Both the position numbers and the translations under genes were made by a program. A DNA stretch of 64,000 nucleotides from Maribacter zhoushanensis (GTDB lineage: Bacteria; Bacteroidota; Bacteroidia; Flavobacteriales; Flavobacteriaceae): NCBI RefSeq assembly GCF_029350975.1, contig NZ_JARKMR010000003.1, positions 43,908 through 107,907 of the forward strand, read 5' to 3'. Of this stretch, positions 45,439 through 52,852 are shown one piece after another (the first letter of the stretch is position 1; the number at the start of each line of letters is the position of its first letter). The notes below the pieces were generated by a model. It searched no databases. It saw nothing but the letters and a program-made list of their open reading frames with translations, and was not told where the DNA came from.

Positions 45439-46383
45439 TTAAGAGTCTAGTTGTTGTAATGTAGGTAACGATTGTATTGCCCCAAAATTCTCTGTTGTAA
45501 TGGCACCAGCTTTGTTTGCTCTAGATACCATGTTAGAAAGAAGGTATTCGTTTACCAAAACATCATCTATTTTAGAGTGTTCTGCAAGTTGCTGTAAAAG
45601 ACAACCAATAAATGCATCACCTGCACCGGTAGTATCTTTTGGTGTAACTTTTATGCTTGGTATAGTTTTGTAGAAATCTTTTGTACTAAGTAAAGTTCCT
45701 TCGCTTCCCAGTGTAACAACGATTACTTGGGTTCCCATTTCATGAAAGAACTGGCAAGCATCTTCAAGCTTGTCTTTACCTGAAAGTAGTTGTGCTTCCT
45801 CTAGGCTAAATTTGCATAAATGAGATTTCTCAATAAAAGCATGGCATTTACGTATAAAAACATCCTCTTTGTTTTTCCAAAGATCTACTCTGTAATTAGG
45901 GTCAAAACTGATGAACGCATTTTTGGTCAATCCGTCAAATAAATATCTATTGTAGGTCTCTTCAAGAGCGCCACCTAAAAGAGCAGTGGCTGCGCCAAAG
46001 TGAATAATGTTATTTTTAAAATTAGATTTTAGCGATGAGTCATAGGTAAGTTCTTTATCCGCCCCACGGCTAAAAACAAAGTCTCGTTCACCATCTTCAT
46101 CAATAGAAACAAAAGCTAAGGTTGTAAACGTATCGCATTTTTGGGCAAAAGAAATATCAACTTTTTCATTTTCAAGAATGCGAAGCAAAAAAGTGCCAAA
46201 GGGGTCATCGCCCACGGCACCAACGAAAAGGCTGTCACCACCTAACTTACTAATTGCGCAGGCCACATTGGCTGGTGCACCACCTGCTTTTTTAGAAAAT
46301 TCTTTTGCTTTCGATAAATCTTTACCTTGATTTTCAGCAACAAAATCAATTAGCAACTCTCCAATACAGAATACCTTTTTCAT
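45439..46383 (-). CDS. Fructokinase (PfkB family)
   Basis: A 314-residue kinase. GELLIDFVA, KAGGAPANVACAISKLGG and DTTGAGDAFIG (catalytic Asp) are PfkB signatures. GGAPANVA with this spacing is typical of fructokinases. It is paired with the amylosucrase gene, which would release its substrate. A perfect hairpin AATACC-CTT-GGTATT (46496-46510) lies in the upstream divergent region and could be an operator. Confidence 0.87.
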   Translation of the reverse strand: MKKVFCIGELLIDFVAENQGKDLSKAKEFSKKAGGAPANVACAISKLGGDSLFVGAVGDDPFGTFLLRILENEKVDISFAQKCDTFTTLAFVSIDEDGERDFVFSRGADKELTYDSSLKSNFKNNIIHFGAATALLGGALEETYNRYLFDGLTKNAFISFDPNYRVDLWKNKEDVFIRKCHAFIEKSHLCKFSLEEAQLLSGKDKLEDACQFFHEMGTQVIVVTLGSEGTLLSTKDFYKTIPSIKVTPKDTTGAGDAFIGCLLQQLAEHSKIDDVLVNEYLLSNMVSRANKAGAITTENFGAIQSLPTLQQLDS

Positions 46384-46568
46384 AGATCTAAAAAGAAAAT
46401 TAGGAAGTCTAAGTTAATTAGAAAATACACCTACTTCCTAAATAATCTTAAGGAAATATTAAATTATGAAGGTTCGCATATTATTTTTATGATTTAATAC
46501 CCTTGGTATTTTGGGTCTATTACTGAATTGCATATCTTGAATTACACATTTTAAAACATATACTGACC

Positions 46569-47705
46569 ATGAGCATATTTGATGAGATTAAGAAAAAGTT
46601 AAGCCACGAGTTTATTGATATTATTGAATGGTTAGATAATACTGACGATACTATAGTATATCGTTTTGAACGTTACCAAAATGAAATTAAGAACAATGCC
46701 CAGTTAATAGTAAGAGAAGGGCAGACCGCAGTTTTTATTAACGAGGGTCAATTGGCAGATGTTTTTAAACCGGGCACATATACTTTAAATACTCAGAACC
46801 TACCTATTTTAACGACTCTGAAAGGTTGGAAATATGGATTTGATAGTCCGTTTAAAGCTGAGGTATATTTTGTGAACACACGCTTGTTTACAGATGAAAA
46901 ATGGGGTACTAAAAATCCGTTCATATTAAGTGATGACAGATTTGGTTTGGTAGAAATTCGTGCTTTTGGTACATATAGTTTTAGAGTTAATGATCCAGGT
47001 AAGTTTGTTGTAGATGTTGTGGGTACAGATGGTAATTTCACAAGCTACGAGGTTAATGAGCATTTAAAAAGCTTAATTGTAACCCGTTTTACAGATACGG
47101 TGGGCGAGGCTAATTTACCTATTGAGTTGTATGCCGCTAATACAAGTGAACTGTCTGAGACTTGCCAGGTAGTAATGCAGCCAGAATTTAATAGGATAGG
47201 TATAGAGCTAGAGAAATTCTACATTGAAAATGTTTCAATGCCAGAAGAGCTTAAAAAGGAAATATTTGAATACAGCCGATTAGATAAGTTGGATATGGGC
47301 AAGTTAGCTCAATTCAAGGCAGCTAAGGCAATGGAGTTGGCGGCAAAAAATGAAGGAGGAACAGCCGGTGCCGGTATGGGCATGGGTATGGGTTTTGTAT
47401 TGGCACAACAAATGGGGGGCTTAATGGGGCAACCTTCGGCACAGCCCTTAGGTGGTCAGGCAGCACAGCAAACACAGGCGCCACCGCCAATACCTGCACA
47501 AATAACTTATTTCTATGCAGTAAACGGTCAACAATTAGGTCCCGTTACTTATGATAAGTTAAAAGAATTATTTGCTAGTAGAACCATTAATAGAGATTCG
47601 TTGATCTGGAAACAAGGTATGCCTAATTGGACTGCATTAAAAGAGATAGAGGAATTAAAATCTTTCTTGGGAGGTAATACGCCACCACCATTACCAACAG
47701 CATAA
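46569..47705 (+). CDS. SPFH-domain protein with C-terminal GYF_2 domain
   Basis: 378 residues. Residues 1-245 form an SPFH/band-7-like domain of the YdjI ('virion core protein-like') type (EWLDNTDDTIVYRFERYQNEI at the start, DKLDMGKLAQFKAAKAMELAA at the end). A Gly/Met- and Pro/Gln-rich linker follows, then a GYF_2 domain near 315-370 (YFYAVNGQQLGPVTYDKLKE). SPFH proteins assemble on membranes. It precedes a zinc-ribbon membrane protein by 38 bases, a pairing known from Bacillus YdjI/YdjG. Confidence 0.83.
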   Translation: MSIFDEIKKKLSHEFIDIIEWLDNTDDTIVYRFERYQNEIKNNAQLIVREGQTAVFINEGQLADVFKPGTYTLNTQNLPILTTLKGWKYGFDSPFKAEVYFVNTRLFTDEKWGTKNPFILSDDRFGLVEIRAFGTYSFRVNDPGKFVVDVVGTDGNFTSYEVNEHLKSLIVTRFTDTVGEANLPIELYAANTSELSETCQVVMQPEFNRIGIELEKFYIENVSMPEELKKEIFEYSRLDKLDMGKLAQFKAAKAMELAAKNEGGTAGAGMGMGMGFVLAQQMGGLMGQPSAQPLGGQAAQQTQAPPPIPAQITYFYAVNGQQLGPVTYDKLKELFASRTINRDSLIWKQGMPNWTALKEIEELKSFLGGNTPPPLPTA

Positions 47706-47743
47706 TCTTAAGCAATACCTTTTTAAGGTAAGGGATACTTTCT

Positions 47744-48826
47744 ATGGATGATATTCAACAATCGGAATATAAAAAAGCATGTGCCAATTGTGGTGCTGAG
47801 CTAAAGTTTAAGCCAGGTTCACATCAATTGACGTGTGAGTACTGCGGGTATGAGGAGTTTATTGAGGCATCTAAAACTAGTTTTGAAGAGTTAGAACTGG
47901 AGCACTATTTAAAAATTGTTGGTGAAAATGCCTATACCGAAACTATAGAGCTATTGCATTGTAAAAATTGCGGCGCCAACCAGCATATAGAGGAAAATTA
48001 CAAATCGCTTAACTGTGTGTATTGTAGCGAACCCTTAATACGAGAAGATGTTGAGAAAGAAGGTTGGATATTGCCCGGCGCCCTGGTTCCGTTTCAGTTG
48101 GATGCTACTAAGGCACAAGCAATATTTAAAGCTTGGGTAGATAAAATTTGGTTTGCTCCTGATAAATTGAAAAAAGCTGCTCTAGATCCAGAAGGATTGC
48201 ATGGGTTGTATGTACCATATTGGACTTTTGATGCTAACCTTTTTGCATCATACCAAGGGCAGCGAGGAGATTATTACTATGAAACACAAACCTATAACAG
48301 TAATAAGGCAAGAAGAACTAGACGTGTTAGAAAAACCAAATGGACATATGCCTCTGGCAGAGTAGATGGTTTTGTGGATGATATTTTAATAAATGCATCA
48401 AAAAAGAAACGAAAAGAAATACCGTCTAAAGTTGCCTTTTGGAATTTAAAAGACTTGGTAGCTTTTAACTCTAAATATTTATCTGGTTTTGTAACTGAAA
48501 AATATACAGTCTCTTTAAAAGAAGGGCACCAAAAATCTTTTCAAGAGGCGAAGAATATTGCCTATAATTGGATTAAAAGAGATATAGGTGGTGACACCCA
48601 AAGGGTGGCAAACGCTGACATTAAACTATCAAACGAGAAATTTAAGCATATTTTACTACCCATATATCTAAGTTCATATAGATATGATGGTAAAGAATTC
48701 AATTTTTATATAAATGGGCAGTCCGGCGTATTGAGCGGAAATAGACCATACTCGTTTTGGAAAATATTCTTTTTAGTGATTTTTATCCTTGCCATGATAA
48801 CCATAATTGCGATTTTTGCTAAATGA
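47744..48826 (+). CDS. Double zinc-ribbon membrane protein (YdjG-like)
   Basis: 360 residues. Two treble-clef zinc ribbons are formed by Cys13/16/31/34 and by CKNC...CVYC near 72-93. A beta-rich middle contains a basic stretch (NKARRTRRVRKTKW). One membrane helix closes the protein (IFFLVIFILAMITIIAIFA), leaving most of it in the cytoplasm. It is co-directional with the SPFH gene. The likely role is envelope-stress sensing or scaffolding by analogy with Bacillus YdjG. Its stop overlaps the phosphatase start by 4 bases. Confidence 0.78.
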   Translation: MDDIQQSEYKKACANCGAELKFKPGSHQLTCEYCGYEEFIEASKTSFEELELEHYLKIVGENAYTETIELLHCKNCGANQHIEENYKSLNCVYCSEPLIREDVEKEGWILPGALVPFQLDATKAQAIFKAWVDKIWFAPDKLKKAALDPEGLHGLYVPYWTFDANLFASYQGQRGDYYYETQTYNSNKARRTRRVRKTKWTYASGRVDGFVDDILINASKKKRKEIPSKVAFWNLKDLVAFNSKYLSGFVTEKYTVSLKEGHQKSFQEAKNIAYNWIKRDIGGDTQRVANADIKLSNEKFKHILLPIYLSSYRYDGKEFNFYINGQSGVLSGNRPYSFWKIFFLVIFILAMITIIAIFAK

Positions 48827-49557
48827 GTACAAAAAGAACATTGGTTGTAGGTGATATTCATTCAGGGTTACAAGCTCTAAAGCAAGTACTTGAAAAAGCA
48901 GCTATAACGGAAGATGATACTATAATCTTTTTAGGAGATTATATTGATGGGTGGAGCGAAGCTGTTGAAACTATAGACTATCTAATACAATTAAATGAAA
49001 AGTACAATTGTATATATCTAAGGGGTAATCATGATGAACTTTGTTATGATTGGTTAACCGGTAAGGCAGATAACCCAACATGGTTTATGCATGGTGGCGA
49101 GGCAACTTCAAATTCTTATGGCAGAGCTTCTCAAGAAACAAAAGATAGGCACATTAAGTTTTATGAAAGCTTGGAGAACTATTATTTGGACCCAGAAAAC
49201 AGATTGTTTTTACATGCAGGTTTTACCAATTTAAAAGGTATAGAGCATGAATATTTTAAGAAGACCTTTTATTGGGATCGCACGTTATGGGAACTTGCAC
49301 TTTCTTTAAACCAAGATTTGGATAAAGACCATATGCATTACCCAAAGCGATTAAAGAATTATTCTGAAATCTATATAGGGCATACTCCTGTTACCAGAAT
49401 AGGCAAAACAACGCCACAAAATGCGGCAAATGTTTGGAACATTGATACAGGTGCAGCCTTTAAAGGACCTTTAACTGTCTTTAATGCAGATACAAAAGAA
49501 TATTGGCAGAGTGATCCAGTATATACCTTTTATCCTGATGAAACGGGCAGAAACTAA
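48823..49557 (+). CDS. PPP-type metallophosphatase
   Basis: A 244-residue cytoplasmic phosphoesterase. The metal-binding motifs are GDIHSG, GDYIDGW and RGNHDE, with a later IGHTPV. This order is that of serine/threonine or diadenosine tetraphosphate phosphatases. GDYIDGW replaces the classical GDYVDRG, so the Arg of PPP enzymes is lost. The substrate is unknown. It is translationally coupled to the zinc-ribbon gene. Confidence 0.88.
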   Translation: MSTKRTLVVGDIHSGLQALKQVLEKAAITEDDTIIFLGDYIDGWSEAVETIDYLIQLNEKYNCIYLRGNHDELCYDWLTGKADNPTWFMHGGEATSNSYGRASQETKDRHIKFYESLENYYLDPENRLFLHAGFTNLKGIEHEYFKKTFYWDRTLWELALSLNQDLDKDHMHYPKRLKNYSEIYIGHTPVTRIGKTTPQNAANVWNIDTGAAFKGPLTVFNADTKEYWQSDPVYTFYPDETGRN

Positions 49558-49620
49558 GAAAACCGTTAACTTTACTAAAAAATAGATTGTTATTTTGGCA
49601 ATCATTGAAAAAACTAAACT

Positions 49621-50619
49621 ATGTCTACTAAAAATATAAGATTAGAAGTGATGCAGGCTTTAGAGCCTAAAGTAGAAAGTTTTATGGAGTCTTTCCTTAT
49701 AAAACCAGAGGATATATGGCAACCAACAGATTTTTTACCAGATTCTGAAAAAGATACATTTTTACAGGAAGTAAAAGATATTCGTGAAGAGTCTAAAGAC
49801 TTGGGTTACGATTTTTGGGTTACAATGGTAGCGGATACCATTACCGAAGAAGCATTGCCAACGTATGAATCTTGGTTAATGGATGTTGTTGGTATTGATC
49901 AACATGGTGACTATAAAACAAATGGTTGGGCAAAATGGGTTCGTGCTTGGACGGCAGAAGAAAATAGACATGGAGATGTGTTGAACAAATATCTTTATTT
50001 ATCTGGAAGGGTAAATATGAGGGAAATTGAAATAACTACGCAACATTTAATATCTGATGGTTTTGATATTGGTACCGATCGTGATCCATATAAAAACTTT
50101 GTATATACCTCATTTCAAGAATTAGCTACCAATATTTCGCACAAGCGTGTTGGGCAGATGGCCAAGAAGAAAGGAAATGCCTTATTGGGTAAAATGTGTA
50201 CGATCATTGCCGGTGATGAAATGAGACACCATTTGGCGTATAGAGAATTTGTGAAGACTATTTTAGGTGAAGATCCATCTGGTATGATGATTGCCTTTGC
50301 GGATATGATGAAGAAGAAGATTGTAATGCCAGCGCACTTTTTGCGTGAGTCTGGTGGTACAATAGGTTCTGCTTTTGAGAACTTCTCTAACTGCGCACAA
50401 CGTTTAGGTGTGTATACTGCACAAGATTATGTTGATATTTTAAGTAAGCTAAATGCATATTGGGAGTTAGATTCTGTTCGTTCTTTGAACGAAGAAGCAG
50501 AGAAAGCTCGTGACTACTTAATTAAGTTGCCTGCAAGATTGGAAAGAATTGCAGAGCGTATGAAATTTCCGGAAGATCAATATCACTTTAAGTGGGTAGA
50601 GGCAAACGGAGCATTATAA
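49621..50619 (+). CDS. Acyl-ACP desaturase (soluble, di-iron)
   Basis: A 332-residue soluble enzyme that introduces a double bond into acyl-ACP. Iron ligands come from the four-helix bundle: Glu76/77 region (ITEEALPTYE), EENRHGD near 113-119 (Glu114, His117), FQELATNISHKR and GDEMRHH. The length equals that of plant and mycobacterial desaturases. It follows the phosphatase by 63 bases, so it may have its own promoter. It is followed by a strong terminator. Confidence 0.92.
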   Translation: MSTKNIRLEVMQALEPKVESFMESFLIKPEDIWQPTDFLPDSEKDTFLQEVKDIREESKDLGYDFWVTMVADTITEEALPTYESWLMDVVGIDQHGDYKTNGWAKWVRAWTAEENRHGDVLNKYLYLSGRVNMREIEITTQHLISDGFDIGTDRDPYKNFVYTSFQELATNISHKRVGQMAKKKGNALLGKMCTIIAGDEMRHHLAYREFVKTILGEDPSGMMIAFADMMKKKIVMPAHFLRESGGTIGSAFENFSNCAQRLGVYTAQDYVDILSKLNAYWELDSVRSLNEEAEKARDYLIKLPARLERIAERMKFPEDQYHFKWVEANGAL

Positions 50620-50622
50620 AAT

Positions 50623-50659
50623 AAAAAATCCCGATCAGAAATGATCGGGATTTTTTTTG
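50623..50659. terminator. Bidirectional terminator after the desaturase gene
   Basis: An 11-bp stem AATCCCGATCA/TGATCGGGATT (50627-50637, 50642-50652) is closed by a GAAA tetraloop and flanked by A- and T-runs. It is shared with the convergent gene at 50674. Confidence 0.9.
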
Positions 50660-50673
50660 CTTTGAACGGTAGA

Positions 50674-51327
50674 TTATAGTTTACCGTGCTTGTGCTCGTC
50701 TTGCCACTTAACAAGTTCTTCCCACTTGCCTTCATAACACATTTTAGCTTGTAGCGGCCAAGATGCAGGATCATGAATCTTGTATCTAGTTCCACCAGTA
50801 TCCAATATTTTTTGACATGCTTCTAAGCTAGCCTCAGAAAGTTCTTTCCAGGTTTTAATACCGTGGTCTTTGAACATACCTTCAATTTTTGGACCAATAC
50901 CTTCTACAAGTTTTAAATCGTCTTGCTTAATGGTTTTTCCAAATGCAGCCTTAGCAGCAGAGCCGTCAAAAGCTAGAGCGCTACTTGTAGCGGCACCGGC
51001 AGCAAAAGAGGCTGCAGATGCACCTAAATTAGTGCTTGGGGCACTTGGCGCAGCAGGGGCAGGTGTTACGACCTTGCTTGCAGCAATTACTCTTTGGTTA
51101 CAAGCTTCTAAATCAGCTTTTAATTTACTGTTGCTTGCTTTAAGATTGTTTAAATCTGACAATTCGCCTTTAAGCTTCGTATTACTGGCAGTAAGACTAT
51201 TGATTTCAGCAGAGTTGTCAATTACCTTGGCAGAACGGCTACCAAGTAGATAACCTAAAATACCGCAGATAAGACCTACTAATAATGGAATTATCCAGCA
51301 CCAAATGTTCATATTTTCAAAATTCAT
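50674..51327 (-). CDS. Membrane-anchored coiled-coil protein with helix-hairpin-helix end
   Basis: 217 residues. One membrane helix near 9-28 (WCWIIPLLVGLICGILGYLLG) is followed by a coiled coil at 40-80 (SLTASNTKLKGELSDLNNLK), an Ala/Pro-rich linker to about 130 and a C-terminal domain starting DDLKLVEGIGPKIEGMFKDHGIKTW. That motif is a helix-hairpin-helix of the DUF4332-like kind found in varied proteins. Its role is unknown. It lies 32 bases downstream of the OmpA-type gene on the same strand. Confidence 0.75.
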   Translation of the reverse strand: MNFENMNIWCWIIPLLVGLICGILGYLLGSRSAKVIDNSAEINSLTASNTKLKGELSDLNNLKASNSKLKADLEACNQRVIAASKVVTPAPAAPSAPSTNLGASAASFAAGAATSSALAFDGSAAKAAFGKTIKQDDLKLVEGIGPKIEGMFKDHGIKTWKELSEASLEACQKILDTGGTRYKIHDPASWPLQAKMCYEGKWEELVKWQDEHKHGKL

Positions 51328-51359
51328 GATTTTACTTATTTATAGGATTAGTGTATGTT

Positions 51360-52268
51360 TTATTTTAATGTAATAACTGTTCGTCTATTTTTTACTCTGC
51401 CTTCTTCTGTGGCATTAGTAGCAATTGGTTGCGTTTGTCCTTTAGACGTAGCAATTATTTTGTCTGCAGCTATTCCGTTTTGCATTAAGTAATTTTTTGC
51501 GAATTCTGCTCTATCTTGACCTAGTCTCATATTAGTGCTTGCTTGACCAGTTGCATCTGTATGACCAACAACGCTTGCCTTAGCATCAGAAACTTTATCT
51601 AAATATCTAGAAATATCGGCAACCTTTTGTCTCTGAGCGGCATCTAAGTGAATTGATGCTTCTGCAGTGTTGAAATATAGAATTAACGGATCAGCATTTA
51701 TTTTTTCATACAAAGCCTTAAGATCATCGTCTGCAGTGGCAGATTTTTCTACCAGTCCAAATGAAGCAGCACCCCAATAGGTGTTTTCTTTTGGCACCAT
51801 TTCGTCCATGAGTTTTCCTTGCGTATTAATTTGTGCAGTAGAGAAACCTCTAGAAGCCAAATCGTTTTTAATGGAATTTGCTCTTGCAAGTCCTAAATTA
51901 GGAAATGCCGTATTGTTCTCTTCTTCACTTGTATAGTATCCTGTTACGTTAATAACATTATTGCTATTTGCATCTAAGTGACTCTTAAGACCAGATACTC
52001 CTTTAGTCAATTCAGCACTTAAAGGCATTAAAATCTCTTGTGAAGAAATGTTAAAATTATAATTGTCATTGGTATTGTAGGCAAATCCGTTTCCGTCAAT
52101 TGCGAATGGATACGATGTTGCCGAGGGCTCTTTTACGATTACCTTTTCAGTAGTGGGCTCTGTACTTGTAACCGCCGCACCACACTCGCTGCAACAGGTT
52201 ATAAAGAAGTAAGTACCGACTACAATGGTAATCAACATCAAAAATAAATACTTGATTGTTCTTGTCAT
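51360..52268 (-). CDS. OmpA-family envelope protein
   Basis: 302 residues. An N-terminal hydrophobic segment (YLFLMLITIVVGTYFFITCC) acts as a membrane anchor or lipoprotein signal. The C-terminal OmpA domain (about 190-302) holds VVGHTDATGQASTNMRLGQDRAEFAKNYL and a KNRRTVI end, the peptidoglycan-binding signature. The middle part contains a second, degenerate OmpA-like repeat (VINVTGYYTSEEENN...LGLARANSIKNDL), so the protein seems to be a tandem OmpA duplication. Confidence 0.87.
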   Translation of the reverse strand: MTRTIKYLFLMLITIVVGTYFFITCCSECGAAVTSTEPTTEKVIVKEPSATSYPFAIDGNGFAYNTNDNYNFNISSQEILMPLSAELTKGVSGLKSHLDANSNNVINVTGYYTSEEENNTAFPNLGLARANSIKNDLASRGFSTAQINTQGKLMDEMVPKENTYWGAASFGLVEKSATADDDLKALYEKINADPLILYFNTAEASIHLDAAQRQKVADISRYLDKVSDAKASVVGHTDATGQASTNMRLGQDRAEFAKNYLMQNGIAADKIIATSKGQTQPIATNATEEGRVKNRRTVITLK

Positions 52269-52453
52269 TGTACGTAATGTTTAGTGTTTAGCGCACAATT
52301 TATTAAAAAAATCTTAAAAATGTTAAAAGATTGTCACCTAATTACCTTACAATCAATCATTATGTGAAATCCATATATGTAAAATACTAAACAAACTATA
52401 CAATCTAAGAGTTAGATGATAAAAAAAGTGTATGGAGCGACAACTATTAATTG

Positions 52454-52461
52454 CATTTTTG
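52454..52461 (+). promoter_or_regulatory. Possible promoter of the candidate ncRNA
   Basis: CATTTTTG is a TAnnTTTG-like -7 box with one mismatch. A TATG element lies 19 nt upstream (52431-52434). The support is modest. Confidence 0.35.
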
Positions 52462-52466
52462 CGTAT

Positions 52467-52577
52467 GTATTTAAACGGTATACATCTCCCCACAAAGATT
52501 GGGCATTGATGGTATAATTTCAAGTTTGAGTTAGTTGGTTAAAAAATCCTGTCTTCATATGTCGACAGGATTTTTTT
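52467..52577 (+). ncRNA. Candidate structured small RNA with terminator
   Basis: The intergenic segment holds a stem TATACATC/GATGGTATA (52479-52486, 52508-52516) with an inner CCC/GGG pairing, and then a terminator hairpin AATCCTGTC/GACAGGATT (52545-52553, 52564-52572) with a seven-T run. No gene upstream on the plus strand needs this terminator, since the neighbouring OmpA-type gene points the other way. A separate RNA of about 110 nt is the simplest reading. No family is recognised. Confidence 0.5.
52541..52577. terminator. Intrinsic terminator in the 52.3-52.8 kb intergenic region
   Basis: A 9-bp stem AATCCTGTC/GACAGGATT, extended by A/T pairs, has a 10-nt loop and T7 on the plus strand. 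On the minus strand the A-run also gives T residues, so either direction could stop here. Confidence 0.75.
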
Positions 52578-52697
52578 ATGCTTAAAAGTGAAGTGTTCTA
52601 GAATCCAACTATACAATAATTAGGTATACCTGTACAGAAATTATTGAACCAAGTGTAATATTTTACTAGTTTGTTACAGAGGATATTACACTGCAAA

Positions 52698-52814
52698 ATG
52701 AAGAAAAAAATAAAAGGTATTATAAATTTCCTTTGCATGTTTATTGTTCTGGGCTTACAAGCGTTGCTTCATGGTAGTTGGTCAAGTGAACCATCCAATT
52801 CAAAAGCTGCCTAG
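52698..52814 (+). CDS. Small hydrophobic peptide, 38 residues
   Basis: The reading frame ATG to TAG encodes 38 residues: a basic start (MKKKIKG), a hydrophobic stretch (IINFLCMFIVLGLQALL) and a polar tail (HGSWSSEPSNSKAA). That is the form of a small membrane or exported peptide. A promoter-like ATTG-N20-TAGTTTG (52643-52673) precedes it. The first half of the gene contains one arm of a 21-nt inverted repeat whose other arm lies after the stop. No homologue is recognised. It may be real or a chance frame. Confidence 0.45.
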   Translation: MKKKIKGIINFLCMFIVLGLQALLHGSWSSEPSNSKAA

Positions 52815-52844
52815 AGCATTGTTATAAACATGCAAAGAAAATTT
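52724..52844. repeat. Long inverted repeat around the small peptide gene
   Basis: Arms 52724-52744 and 52824-52844 are reverse complements at 20 of 21 positions (core CTTTGCATGTTTAT). They enclose 79 nt. A transcript would fold into a long hairpin holding the second half of the peptide gene. It could also be the ends of a small mobile remnant. Confidence 0.75.
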
Positions 52845-52852
52845 TGAGTTTA

